Below, piece by piece: positions 22,965 through 35,400 of a DNA stretch of 64,000 bases. Source of the stretch: Acheta domesticus (lineage: Eukaryota; Arthropoda; Insecta; Orthoptera; Gryllidae); NCBI GenBank assembly GCA_031308135.1, contig JAHLJT010008756.1, forward strand, positions 130,446,997 through 130,510,996. Direction: 5' to 3'. The translations under genes and the position numbers were made by a program. Position 1 is the first letter of the stretch, and the number at the start of each line of letters is the position of its first letter. Below the pieces are notes generated by a model. It saw only the letters and a program-made list of their open reading frames with translations. It searched no databases and was not told where the DNA came from.

Positions 22965-23447
22965 GAAGATTGCCTGCTTGATTACGGTGATATCGTGTAC
23001 GGTAACATAAAGAAATCAACCGCTGATGCTCTTCAAAGAGTTCAAAATGCATGTGTTAGGTTTCAATACAATATCAGAAAGTATGATCACATATCAAGGT
23101 ACTATATTAGCAAATCACATATTAAACTTGAAAGGTCGACGCCTGTATCATAGTTTGTGCCTTTTCTACAAAATATTAAATACGGGTGTACCTACGTACC
23201 TCTCTTTTAAAATGTCTTATCTCAAAACAAAAAGATTCCAGAAATCCTTGCTATGCAATATTCCTAAAAGCAACACCAATTTTTGTAATAAATCTTCTTA
23301 GTAGCAACGACCCGAGAGTGGAATAACCTTCCTGAAAATGTTAGGAAATGTAAAACATTGCGATCATTCAAAAAACATTTAAATACTCTTCTACTGAGTT
23401 GATAATGTACGATGGGAAAGTGTGTACTCAATGTATTATTATTATTA

Positions 23448-23481
<34 letters not shown>

Positions 23482-24225
23482 AAATTGTACGCTAAATGTA
23501 ATATTTTATATCACATTTTTAACTTTTTTTATTTTCTATTTTCCTATACTTCTTAGGTTAATACTTAATTTAATAAACAACGGTATAATTAGTTTAAATT
23601 AAGTTTAATATAAGATTAGAATGTTGTTTTTTAATTATCAACTTGTAATTTCAAATTCATTCCAGCATAACTTGTCATGGCTCTGACTGAATGCGTCTTT
23701 TCCCTTGGTACATGTTGATGTAATTAAAATCGGCCCTAAGCCGTCGTCCTGGCCGGGTGGTTCTGTGCATTCTCATTTATTTATTTTATTTTTTAATGAG
23801 TTCTTTAATGTATTGAGATTTTCTTGCTAACGTTTTGACGCGTAAGCGTTAATTAGTATCTTTTTCATAGTTTATTTTCAGGCATCTCTTTAATGTTCTG
23901 TGTCAGTAAATGCTTTATAAATTATTTTAAATATTTTACGAGTATTTTGTTGCTCAATGTTGAAGAGCATGCACACTTCCTTTATTTTCCCTGGTTTCCC
24001 CCGGCCGATTAAGTTAAATGCTGGGACGTTTTGTTTTTTTACTTTCACTTTGTGAGTCCAGCGGCAAGACATATCTAAGTTGTATTTTATTTAATTTACT
24101 AAATGTACTGTTCAATTTTTATCTATATATTATGTATTATGTGGTTAGGTGGAAGAGCGGGTCTGATGGCCCGAGTCTCGCCTCATAAATAAAGTCATTA
24201 AAGTCAAAAAGTCAAAGAAAATTCA
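22965..24225 (+). mobile_element. Decayed LINE 3' half with 3' UTR
   Basis: The coding remnant spans about 22970-23403. It starts with a DYGDIVYG motif, then LQRVQNACVRF, then YDHISRYY, RRLYHSLCLFYKIL, VPTYLS, and finally REWNNLP and SFKKHLNTLL before a TGA. This is the region C-terminal to the reverse-transcriptase core of CR1/Jockey-type non-LTR elements. Two frameshifts, near 23130 and 23300, and the missing catalytic core show that it is a pseudogene. A UTR of about 0.8 kb follows, with an ATT microsatellite. It ends in a ggaagagcgg...gagtctcgcc block, an aaataaa signal and agtcaaa tail repeats. The same terminal block occurs in the SINE at 62267-62546. Confidence 0.85.
23435..23480. repeat. 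(ATT)n microsatellite in the LINE 3' UTR
   Basis: About fourteen ATT units, one with a ttg variant. The minus-strand poly-Asn frame is an artefact. Confidence 0.9.
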
Positions 24226-24566
24226 ATTCAATTTTATTACTAATTTGCTTATAGGATTATCCTATTACTAACTGATGTGTATATTCACAGCTCTATTATA
24301 AACAATTTAACTATAAATAACTTCTGATAGAAAAGGTAGTTAGCACAAGATACAATATTGCCCAATGACTCTTGTTTTGGGTGTGGAACAATTCTCGGCA
24401 AAAGGCAAATATGACAACACGGAAATTACATAGTTATCTGTTTGACTTGACAAATTATTTAATTTATGTGATTTACTTCAAAAAGTTTTTCAGAACCAAA
24501 TGCTTTCTCTAGTATATCTTAAGGTGTACCTTGAGCAACCTAAGTGGTGATTCCATCCCTCATATG

Positions 24567-25487
24567 TAGGGATGTGCCCTTAGCAACTAAACTGTTATTT
24601 CTTAACTGTTAACGTTTCGTAACTGTAACGCGAAATAACCATTATTTTGTTTATCCTGTTATCGGCTGTTATCGCTTGAAATTCATAGTATTGCAATCTA
24701 TTGGGTCAAACCCGAACTATTAGAAGCTTTCGCGGAGACCATTTTGTACAATAGCAGTTTTACTGCAGCTAATCAATTGTGATTAGCAAGGTATCAAATT
24801 ATAGATTCATTAATAAGTCATTCGTCATTATTACGCATCATGTGCCACAATATTTTTATGTTTTATTGTATACACTACAATAAACAGCTTGTCCTTTAAA
24901 TTAAATCTGTCCAAATAATTCGTCTGTTTGTTAACTTCTTTCTGTCCCATTGCTGCTTAGATGAAATCCATTAATATTTCCCTAAGTCCGATAAAATAAA
25001 ATGAGTTATGGCCAAATAACTCGCATTAATAATAATTGATATTCAACAATCATTATATTAGCTGAAAGTAAACAATAATACATTTTCTCCTCGTTATTTC
25101 TGGCACTCGTCATTTCACTCGTCAAACCCGATTCACGAACCACTGTTATTTTAGTACTATTCCACTCATCATAACAATTACTGTTCTTCCTTGGCAGTTC
25201 CTTGGCATCCCCCCCTCTTTCATATCAGTTGTTTCTCTACCCAAATATGTTTAGGGATGTAATGCACGCAAGTGCCATCAGGTAGCTGCACAAGCTTTCC
25301 GGTGCGTTATTCGTTTTGCTTGGTGTAACTCTCAGCAGTCACCACAACTGATTTAACACTTATCAGTCGGCCAAATTATATTGCTGATCATGGACGTGTT
25401 ATTCTTCAACTGTTATTAAAAACCCTTATTATGGAGTCGACTGTTATTCCGATAGCAGTTAATGAAGAGCTGTTAAGCCCATCTCTA
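24567..25487. mobile_element. hAT-like non-autonomous element (921 bp)
   Basis: The termini are tagggatgtgc at the left and gcccatctcta (inverse of tagagatgggc) at the right. A perfect 8-bp target duplication, ctcatatg, lies at 24559-24566 and 25488-25495. Internal sequence is AT-rich with several tgttat/ataaca motifs near both ends (gttatttcttaactgttaac; ctgttattccgatagcagtt). No transposase frame is present. Confidence 0.88.
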
Positions 25488-25495
25488 CTCATATG

Positions 25496-26055
25496 TCGAA
25501 TTCAGCCGCTGTCTGGATTGATTGATTGATTTTTCGTGGTTCCGGACGCGTCAACTACTCAGGACATTATTACCGTAAGTGTAATGCGTGTTTTTTCATC
25601 AAGGGGTGACAGTGATATTTCCCCGCTGGGTGGCAAGATCCGGCGCTGACCTACCGCCGACTTGCGGGGTTTTCCCAACCAGGTATCTCCCACCAGTGGG
25701 ACTAGTCTAAGCTCCCGACCGGTTCCCTGGCATGTGTGGGAGTGTAGTGCATGTTAGTGTAAGGGGTGAGGATAGGCCAAGGAAGTGGAAGGAAAGATCG
25801 CGCAAGGTCCGTGGCCCGTTTAGTAGAGTACTGCTTCGGCATTCGCCTGGTGTTGATCGGAGAAATCACGGAAAACTACTGATCAGAGCAGCGACTGAAT
25901 TCGACCTAGCTGACAAGCTAGTGTCGAAAATCCTGCCACCGTCGGGAGTGTAACCCTAGGACCTCCCGGTCACAGAGACATCAATTGATGCACTGGGCCA
26001 TCTCTCCCGATCCGCTGTCTGGAGGAGAATTCGAACGGCCATTCCTCTGCTGTTT
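25496..26055 (+). mobile_element. SINE-A fragment split by another SINE-A (copy 6)
   Basis: Before the inner insertion, 25496-25516 reads tcgaattcagccgctgtctg. After it, 26012-26050 reads ccgctgtctggaggagaatt and continues with cgaacggcc...ctctgct. Together they recreate a short interior piece of SINE-A. The hAT-like element's right target duplication abuts it directly. Confidence 0.75.
25517..26011 (-). mobile_element. SINE-A copy 7, inserted in an older SINE-A
   Basis: An 11-bp target duplication, ccgctgtctgg, flanks it at 25506-25516 and 26012-26022. In the + listing it runs from the reversed tail (attgattgattgatt) to the reversed head (actgggccatctctcccgat). The B-box region is present as the inverse of ggtta(c)...tcccg near 25950, slightly degenerate. 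A 5'-complete SINE with intact TSD indicates LINE-assisted target-primed insertion. Confidence 0.9.
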
Positions 26056-26329
26056 ACAGTATCCGAGCACGCACACCGTTCCGCGGATTACATCTCGCCT
26101 CCGATAACTAAAGGCGAAAACTACAGGGTTATGGACGCAACAGGACTGCAACTCCCAATCTTCGTATTTAATTATCGTGATTTGTGGTGGAGCGTTTAAT
26201 TCCGGGGAAACTCGTATAATTACCGACCATTACAAGGAAACGGAACATAATTCGGGGAATGGAATCATAAATTCCGCGCGAGCCCGGGTGACGTGGGCGA
26301 CGCGAGGGAATTTACGAGGCAAGTTAACG

Positions 26330-27660
26330 CCGCGCGCGCGCACCCCGCCCCCTCCACCCCCCCACCCCACCCCTCCTGCCCGAGGGGGTGGCAGAGAGTG
26401 CTGGAACGCTGGCGGTCTCACCCACCGGAACACGCACGCCCGCTCGCAACGCCTCTTCGCCGCCCTCGATTTATTTATCATATGGGACTGTTAGGGGGAG
26501 ACTGCCCTTACGCAGTTCTTTCGAGTTTTTCGACGCAGACACCAGACTTTTTCGACCCAGGCTTCCTTGGAAGCCTACCTCCGACGCGGGTCTGGGGACC
26601 TTCATCTAGCAGGCGCACCTCTCGGGCGATACTCTGAATAAGCCTCTTCGCCGCCCAATATTTATGTATCGTATGGGACTATTAGCGGGGAGACTGCCCT
26701 TAGGCAGTTGTTCCGCACCAGAGTTTTTCGACCCAGGCTTCCTTGGAAGCCTACCTCCGACGCAGGTCTGGGGATCTTTATCGAGCAGGCACAGCTGGAG
26801 GCGCCGGAACACGCTCACCCGCTCGCAACGCCTCTTCGCCGCTCAGTATTCATCTATCGTACTCTCTCAGTCTGGATCAGTGAAAAACTGATTGACAGTA
26901 ACTTTTCACTGATGGTGTCAGTTATAACCCTGCCACTGATAATCAGTGAATTGAACTGAACAAATCAGTGAAAATCGGGTCCACTTTTTGAATCAGTGAA
27001 ATTTCATTGTTTGAATCAGAGAAATCTGTGAAAACAGAAGAACGTAAATAACTGACCGATCAGTAAGTGATGTTGGCGCGGCACTTTTACCATTGACGAC
27101 CAGTGAAATGCTGGTGGTCATTATGAAAAGGTTCACATATTCGCTGATTGTCAGCGAAACTACCCATTTCGACTGAAGATATCAGTGACTTCAAATCCCA
27201 CTGGTTGAGTCAGCGACAAATTCACTGATTCAGATTCAGAGAGTATGGAGTTATTAGTGGGGAGACAGCCTTTAGGCAGTTGTTCCGCACAACAGTTTAT
27301 CGACCCAGGCTTCCTAGGAAACCTGCCCCCGACGCGGGTCTGAGGACCTTTATCGAGCAGGCGCACCTTGTGGGCGGTCCCCTATATGCGCCTGGGAGTT
27401 GACGCTCACTTTCTCCGCCAGATGTCGGTCTCGGTTAACTATGTCCGACCTCTCTGGTTGCCCCACCCCCACCCCCGCCCCTCCTGCCCGTGGGGATGGC
27501 AGAGAGTGGTGGAACGCTCTCGGTCTTTCCCACCGCGCCGGAACACCCGCTCGCAACGCCTCTTCGCCGCTCAGTATTCATCTATCGTATGGAACTATTA
27601 GAGGGAGACTGACCCTTAGGCAGTTGTTCCGCCCCAGAGTTTTTCGACTATTACTATTAG
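26330..27660. repeat. Complex tandem array, 190-300-bp units, CpG-rich
   Basis: The landmark gcctcttcgccg recurs at about 26449, 26642, 26830 and 27560. It is followed by tatttatctatcgtatggga-type sequence, gggagactgcccttaggcag, and then cccaggcttccttggaagcc in the first three. A second block (acccctcctgcccg...gggatggcagagagtg...ggaacgct) occurs at about 26360-26420 and 27460-27520. Unit order and length vary, so this is an irregular local duplication. One unit is split by the MITE at 26862-27243. Confidence 0.8.
26862..27243. mobile_element. MITE rich in atcagtga motifs (382 bp), TA target site
   Basis: The ends ctctctcagtctggatcagt and the inverse actgattcagattcagagag form ~23-bp terminal inverted repeats. 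TA flanks both sides (26860-26861 and 27244-27245), and removing the element restores the tandem unit (ctatcg-TA-tgga). The interior repeats atcagtga/tcactgat many times in both orientations, which suggests multiple subterminal binding sites for a transposase. It has no coding capacity. The superfamily is probably Tc1/mariner-like, judged only by the TA duplication. Confidence 0.88.
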
Positions 27661-27961
27661 TAGTAGAACTGTACCGCGCCTCGCCGCTGGCTGAGCATTC
27701 TTCGTGAAGCCATGACTAAAATAAAAAGCATGCATGCATACATAAACATTTCTGTGGTAATATTTTTAAGCCCGACGATTTAAGAGGGGGCAAGGAGAGT
27801 CAAAATATTTTAAAATATGAAAATTGGAAAGTGGAGAAAGCATTTGAAGGAATTATTTAACCCTTAAAGTATTCCTCCTCTCTGACTAATTTTTAAATAT
27901 TAAAATATAACTTTTTACATAAATTTTTACATGAATTTTTACATAAATTTTTACATAAATT

Positions 27962-28523
27962 ATAATATAAATGTTTACATAAATTATAATATAAATGTTT
28001 ACATAAATTATTAATTACAGTGTTCACAAACAAAAAATAATAAAACTTATCAAGCATTTCACAGGGTCACCACCTCAGCAAAACCTTCAAACGCAATTAT
28101 TTTAACGCAAATTCAAATTTCTCGCTTGGAAGTTTGAAGTTTTCTAATTGGGCTGATATGCAGCCATCTAACGGCGGATGTTTGTACGAAGCCTGTGGCA
28201 GCCCCGGCGCCGCGCCGTGGACGAGGCGAGGCCTTGAGTGGGAATATAACTTATTGTTACAAAAATATAAATTTGTACATAAATTATTAATTATACAAAT
28301 AGTATTCACAAACAACAAAAAGTAAAACTTATCAAGCATTTCATGGGGTTACTATCTCAGAAAAACCTTCAAACGCAATTATTTGAGCGCAAATTCAAAT
28401 TTCTCGCTTGGAGGTTTGAAGTTTTCTAATTGGGCTGATTTGCAGCCATCTAACGGCGGATGTTTGTACGAAGCGTGTGGCAGCCCTGGCGCCGCGCCGT
28501 GGACGAGGCGAGGCCTTGAGTGG
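27962..28523. repeat. Tandem duplication of a ~281-bp unit
   Basis: The unit 27962-28242 is repeated at 28243-28523. Matching landmarks include acataaattattaatta, cttatcaagcatttca, ccttcaaacgcaattatttt, gcaaattcaaatttctcgct, atctaacggcggatgtttgt, and cgccgcgccgtggacgaggc. One + frame is open through the 3' half of both units with a FSNWAD...PSNGGCLYEACGSPG motif. I do not recognise it and have no evidence it is translated. Confidence 0.88.
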
Positions 28524-28529
28524 CGCGGT

Positions 28530-29515
28530 GGTATCTGCGGCGGACGTGCTCAGTCGACCGACTGCTGCTCGCCTGCCAATATCAAAGGCCCCGCGCCGAA
28601 CACTCAACCTGACATGACGTTTACGCCGATCGACACATCGGCTAACATCCATTGCAGCTGGCAACATAAAAACATCAATTGTAATCACTGTTCTCGTGAT
28701 ATTGTAAATAATAAATAATTATAAAGACAGGCGTTGAAAAGCAGAACAAAAAAATTCGTACTGTAAATGTTACAGCTAATGTCTGACCTACCTAGCTAAT
28801 CTGGCTAATTTGTGAATTAACCTACGAATGTATGTGAAGACCTTGGGAAAATAACATGCTATGCCACATTTCTGATGAAATTGTGATATTAGTGTATTTC
28901 GACGCCTCATAAATATATCTAGATATTGGGTTTTTATTTCAAAGATTCGCCGTAAGATGGCAGTGCAATTCGTACAATAATGTTCTTTTAACTAGTGTGT
29001 AGAATGCAATGTCTAAGCCTTTCCTTTTTCTTAAAACTTACGTATAGTAGAATATCTTGGTAGTTCCCCCGAGGTCTTCAAAATGGGTGTATTGTGTTGA
29101 TATTATCCAACAAGACGTGGCTAGAGGTGAAGCACATTACAGCAACAAGGAATAGACGGCATTATATGAAAACAAGAATCATATTGCTAATGAAAAGTTT
29201 CCAAACGTTGTGAGAGACAAAATGTGTAGTTTCCGGTACCGTCGTGTCAACGAGTAAATTTCTCTTCACACTAACTTCTAACGGTTCTGAGAGACGAAGC
29301 AGGCGTCAATCCCATGACAGCAGTTGACCGCTTCACATCCGCAATTACTGTCGCCCACGCTCACTGACTCGCCTGTTTGTGGACAGATTGTCGGGCGGAG
29401 AAGTTGGTTGCGTCACAAGCTGCATTGTCAAGGGCTTTTTATTTTAGTCGTAAGGTTGAAGACAGTTTCAAATGGGCAATAAGCTCATTCAGGGCCCCCT
29501 ATAGTTAAATCACCT
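28530..29515. other. No gene recognised
   Basis: A GC-rich shoulder continues the duplication to about 28620. The rest is AT-rich without exons or repeat boundaries that I can define. Confidence 0.4.
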
Positions 29516-29517
29516 AC

Positions 29518-29684
29518 GAGTGATAAAAAATAGTAGTTTATGCAATTCGTTTATAATGTTAAGCTTTATTGCATGAGTACATGTTTTGAAAAGGAGCGAC
29601 ATTAGGAGCGTGTTTTCAAATTTGGACGAATGCAATAAAGCAACATTATTAACGAGTTGCATACGCTATTTTTTGTATGACACC
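29518..29684. mobile_element. Foldback MITE, ~50-bp arms
   Basis: The left arm (gtgataaaaaatagtagttt, then atgcaattcg, then aatgttaagctttattgcat) pairs with the right arm (atgcaataaagcaacatt, then aacgagttgcat, then gctattttttgta). The loop is about 55 bp. No target duplication is clear. Confidence 0.75.
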
Positions 29685-30627
29685 ATTATAAATTTATAAG
29701 AGAATGAAACTTAAATTTGCGAAGAACTTTCCTGTGATGTCTCGGGTATTTGACATCCGTGTGAGAAAACTGTGGTCGGCTGTTGTGTTTTTCCTCTACC
29801 TTCCCCTAATTCTCTCGCTGCGATTGGCTGAATGTGTGTTGACGCAATCATTCGAGCCGTAAAATCTAATACGTCATCATTTGTGCCGTAAAACGCCTGA
29901 TTATGAACGATTTCTTGCAACAGAAAAGGTCATTTATAATGCTGAAATACAAAAAAAGTATTTTTTTTCTACAACTGCATAAAAAAGGCAACTTCTGTGC
30001 CTGACTAGCCGTACGTGAAGTTTGTCATTTTTTTAATACCAATAAAAAAGCTTGTTGCCAAGGCAACTATCTTGTTACCGTGAAAAAAAAATGACACCCT
30101 CTTCTCTAATCACGGCCATACGAAATGCATTTCTTTATTGTCCGGGGTATCAGGCTTCTTTCTCCAATACAAGTTTACAAAACCTATTGTATTATATTTT
30201 TATCTAGTTGCAGAAAAAACGTTGTCCATATTTCTGTGGTTTCGTTTTTTTTTCATGGCCATGGCCATTGAGAGTTTTTGCCTCCACCTACGACCTCGGC
30301 AAATAATTTCAATCTCGGCCATGAAAGAATCGGAATCTTCACACACTTCATATGAAAAGAACTGTCATCTGCTCTCCGTGTGCTCCGGGCAGTGACGTAC
30401 GCGCTACCGGTGGCGGCGCAGAGAACTATTTATCCTGATATAATCTGACAGGCTTTTATTTGGTATTACTAAAAATTAAAATACCATGAAAACAAATATG
30501 ACACACAACGATAAAGACAGGTATCTACTCAAGAAATATATCTCACTCGCTCCTATTATCTTCGGAATACGTTCCTCTCGCAAGAGAAATTTCTCTTTAT
30601 CGTCTTGTGCAATAAATCACTACTAGC

Positions 30628-32405
30628 TAAACCCTGCGATTACATTACACAAAAGAAACTGTAGAAAAGTTACTACCGAAATGTACATGTCCACTATACG
30701 GAAAATCTAAAAAAAAAAAAAACAAATTTATTGTTTCATGTCGTTCTTATTCTCAAAACTTATAAAATGAAGGATAATTACCAATTCTGGAACTATACAA
30801 TCACTATTTTGTGAACACGGAATTAAATAGGCTTCTTAAAATGTATTTGAAATGTATCTTTACCTAGATCTGTGACTGTATGTTGTAGGGGACTATAGTA
30901 GGATCTTCTGTAATCCACATTTATTTAAAAACGTAATGAATCACTTATAATTATAATCACTGAAAATTGTTCGTAAAAGGACACATATGTCAGACAGTTG
31001 ATAGAGTTTGTTACATACTCACACTAACCTTTACATTTAAAACATCTTCAAACTTAAAAAAATGTCATCTTTGCTTCCCCAACTATGACTTTATGTTGCA
31101 TGGATATCCTTGAAATGATATTTTGGTCGTATTGTAATTGGTCTTGAAAATGACGTAATGAGCAAATGACGGCAGTTAAACCTTCATTCTATTAATTTTA
31201 ATATATTACTAACTAAACCCTTGCGATTATACAAAGTTAAGAATAGAAAAGCTACAATAGAAACAAATGTGCACTATATGAGCACAAACTACATGTGCAC
31301 ATATACGGAAAATATAAACCTTAAAAAATATCGGTTCATGTCGTCTTATTCACTAAGACTAATGAAATGAGGGAGGTTTACAAATTCTGGAACAATACAA
31401 TGTGCTGACAGAGTCAAACATGCTTCTACAAATATAAATGAACAATTTTATATTTACCGCGATCTATCAGTACTGTAGTATATACAGGTGTCCGGGGAGG
31501 AAACGTCGAAACTTCGAAAATAAGCTCTTAAGACAATTCTAAGCATATTTTGTCTAATAAATTATGTGGATATTCCGAATGATTTAGCCACAATGAGCAC
31601 TCAAAAGTTGGTTTGAAAAAATTATTTCTAGGCAAAAATTTGTATTATGGAAGCGTAGAAACACTCAAGAAACATGTAAATTGTTTCTTATTTACAAAAG
31701 AAATTAGTATATTTGCTCAGACAGAAAAAATAAGTTAGAAATAAAAAAGCAGTCGAATTATGTAAATTGGGTGCTTTTTTATTTCTCGCTTACTTTTTCT
31801 TTCTGAACAAATATATTCATTTCTTTTGTAAATAATAAACAACTTATATGTTTCGAAGTGTTTCTATGTTACTATAATGCAAATTTTTGCCCAGAAATAA
31901 ATTTTTCAAACCAACGTTTGAGTGCTTATTACGGCTCAACCATTTGGAATATCCTCCTAGTTTATTAAGCAAAATATGCTTAGAATTGTCTTAAAAGCTT
32001 ATTTTCGAAGTTTCGACGTTTCCTACCCCGACAGCCTGTATTGTGGACGTCAGCGGAAAATACTTAATTTATAACTTTTAAATAACAAAGTTGTAATACG
32101 TCACATATAATTATAATCACTGAATATATTTTGTAAAGTGATATATGTATCAGAAGATTACTTGACGTTGCGTTTATATACACTCAGTAATCTTTGAATT
32201 TAAAAACACCAAATCTTCAAACTTTAAAAAATCGCCTTCTACGCTTCTCTAACTGAAACCTCTCAATAAACACTTGTTCACGCTACAACGGTCAATTTTT
32301 TTATTAAATCGATTGCAACTCGCTCAACGACTACTTGTAGTTACTCTTGGAAACGACGAAATGAACAAACGACTGCAGATATGCATCCATTGTATTAATT
32401 TTAAG
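30628..32405. repeat. Two-unit ~575-bp tandem duplication split by a foldback element
   Basis: Unit 1 (about 30628-31206) and unit 2 (about 31207-31480 plus 32041-32405) share, in order: actaactaaacccttgcgat, tatacggaaaat, catgtcgt...cttattc, ttctggaac(a/t)atacaa, ttataattataatcactgaa, tttaaaacatcttcaaactt, and attctattaattttaa. The second unit is interrupted at 31485-32038. Identity is moderate, so the duplication predates the insertion. Confidence 0.75.
31485..32038. mobile_element. Palindromic Tc1/mariner-like element (554 bp), ~260-bp arms
   Basis: The ends are caggtgtccggggaggaaac and the inverse gtttcctaccccgacagcct plus g. TA flanks both sides (31483-31484 and 32039-32040). The arms match almost base for base for about 260 bp: gtttcgac/gtcgaaac, ttaagacaattctaagcata/tatgcttagaattgtcttaa, ttgtaaataataaacaa and its inverse. 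The loop is a short unpaired segment near 31750-31780. There is no protein coding. A transcript across it would fold into a long hairpin. Confidence 0.93.
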
Positions 32406-32409
32406 GTAT

Positions 32410-35400
32410 AGAATTTGGTGTTTGTACTATAAAACCGGTTAATCACAGTAACCTGTCCACTACCTTTCTTTTAAAGCATAGATCACGAAATTTGATTGTG
32501 TAGAAAGCTCAGATTTATTACCAAATAAAAACCCTAAGTGTTTTAAATATATAGTTTAGAAGGCGGTTCCTATGTTTTATCCGCATTGCCTTCCAACTCT
32601 CCCACTGATTTCGCCAGCGCTTGATAGAAAACTAACGTCAGAGGTCCCGAGTCCCAGTGTTTATTACCGCAACGCGGAACGTCATGCTGCAGTTAGTCTC
32701 ATATTGATCCCTCCTACGTTCCCCGCAGTGCAAACTTTCGGTAGATCTAACGCCTCCGCATGACAAGAAAAAGTCATAAAGCGAAGTGATTATCGCTGCA
32801 TTCACAGGGCGAAGTGCATGCCCAGCTCGGCACGCATGGGGGAACGGCTAGGCAAGATGAGGGGTATTCTTTGTGTTACAGAGACAGAAGCAAGTGGTAA
32901 CGCATTCTTCTAGCCAAGAACTCGGGTCAACCACAAGCTCATATCCTGTTGATATCTAACATCAGCAGGCGAGCGTTTTGATTCGCAGAAAGCTTGAGAG
33001 CTGCTCGGGAACTTTGGGCAGATATCCGTGAAAATCACTGATAGTACGAAGAAACGTCACAAATAATCACTTAAAATTTAAATATAAAACTTTAGTTTTT
33101 ATAAATTTATTTAGCTACAAAATATAACTGAATTAGCTTTTATTCAGTCAAGTTTTCAAATTGGGCAATTCATGACATATTTTTACAAAAGACACCTCCG
33201 GAGGGCAGACGAGCGATGTTCTGTTACTGAAAAAGCAGTTGTTTTTTTACGATGGAACAATTTGTCACAGGCATCCCGCAATTCAATGTTACAAAGACTT
33301 TCAAATGAATGAAGCGCATTAATTAATTTACATTTTTACAGCGTTCTAGTACCTCGTGTCTCGTTGACTGCACGACTGATTTCCTTTGGATATAGAAATA
33401 CATATTTTACCATGATTAGAAAGATTTTAAATGTCATATCATTTAACACCAAGTTGCATTAACACGTGCAAATACACTGCGCGTATCTAGTACACAGAAA
33501 CATTTTCGAATTGCAAAACATATTGAAATAAAACACGCATTTAATATAGATTCTCATTTCAATGGGTGGGAACATACGATGTAACTACAAAGCTAAGAAT
33601 CACTTTCCTGAAAGCGCAGTCAAGATTCCACACACCGCGCCGCGCTGCTCAGAGCCTACTTGCACTGGTTATAAAGGTGCCACTTCCGCATTTTTCCTAA
33701 AAGCAAGAATGATGCTGTAGTGCAATGTTCTTAATAAGTTTAGTAATCGATTATGTAGTACATCCAAGTATTTGTGTGATAAGGTTCACTAAACATTGTT
33801 TAATTTCATTTAATAGATCAGACAATTGAAAATCGTTAACGAATGAACAAAGAGAATTATAAATGGTATTATACTTGTTTTGAAGATACAATAATTCGGT
33901 GAGATCTACGTTTCATGTCCTCACATTTACGAAACACTGATCCCCTGTACCTCATTACCCAATACGTCGTGTAGTCTGTGTGTTCCGTTCACGGCTGTAG
34001 GTACGGAATATTACGTTTTCTCCTCTCAAATTTGCTGGTCCATTGGCCGTGGTTCTATACATGAGTGAGGATGGGTTATTTCAGATGGGGAAAACATACC
34101 AGTGTTGCTCTCAATATATTAGGAATAAATAACAATAACCTGAAGCTTGTAAGTTTTGATCTCAAAAGCACAGATTCTTGTAAATAGTTATTTACGACAC
34201 TAGTAGAGAAAGTAAGTCTTTGACCCACGAATTACATATTTATGTGAATGTTAGAATTTTGTAACGAGTAAGCCAAAGATCCTTTCACGTGAGTTGGGTA
34301 CATTAGTTTTAAGCACGAATTCACAGACACATGTATTGGAATCATTCCCAATTTTCAAGGCGTCGACAATGTTCATTCAAGTCGCTTCAATGTTTTGATT
34401 TCTTTGCAGTCCTCAATTGTTTTATGTAGTCCTGACCTATATGATACGCGTGCGCACAAAGTAACTTTCCAATCAATTAACATTTGAGGTAAGCACCTTC
34501 TTCCATTCACGAGAGCTAAAAAAACTTTTTTTTCCGAATTTGTCGCTTCCTGCATATAATCGAATCTTTATGCGCATTCCTAGGACACAAAACGCTGGTG
34601 TAGACTCGGGAGGTCATTAACGCCGTTCGTGAACAGCGAGTGCACTGCAATTCTGACGGCTCCCTGGCGGTCTAAGTTTCTGACAGGCTAAAATCGAGTT
34701 TGAACGCACGGCCACACGCAGTACAGGACTATCGGAATTTAAATTCGAGTTCCACGAATTCACAAATTTTAGTTTGTTGTCGTTTGAATATGAAAAAGTA
34801 TTTAAAGATAAACTTTTTCTTCTGCAATAATTATAACTATCCTCAGAGGTTCGACTTACTATCACAACCTTCTGGAGTAACACAAAAAAAGTAATTGACA
34901 AGAAACAGTTGGGCGGAATTAAAATGTTTCTTAGCACAATTACATTAGAAACATATGATAATCCAATTGAGAACGATGGATAAACTTCCCAATCTGATTT
35001 GACTCCATTCTCCCTCTGTAGATACCATTACTGACATGAAATATTAATATTTTTGTTTTTCACATTAAAATATTTTCCTGAAAAGGACAAAAAAATATTT
35101 TGTTGGGTATCACGACTGCTAAGTGCGAAATAAAATAAAAATCAACCTGCTTTCTACCATAGAATCAGTGAAGCCGCACGAAACTAGCAGTAATTTTCAG
35201 TGCTGATTATGACGCTGAGTGAACAGTTCTGTGCAATTACATTTTGTTTCAATTTCTAAAGAAGATCCTTTCTTTATACTCATTTTAATGACATGTTTAG
35301 GTCTGTGGTGGGGTTATGTCCGTCGTATGCCGCAACCCAGTGTTAAATCCATTTTCATTTGATAGAATAATTGTCGGAATGTCTCGTTCTTTCAAATGAA

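Noticed and set aside
22537..22981. Overlapping frames of about 80-95 codons in a GC-richer stretch
   Set aside because: Frames on both strands are equally open, none shows conserved motifs, and the stretch runs into a decayed LINE.
22965..23403. Host gene exon from the LQRVQNACVRF frame
   Set aside because: The motif order is that of the post-catalytic part of non-LTR reverse transcriptases, and the frame is broken twice.
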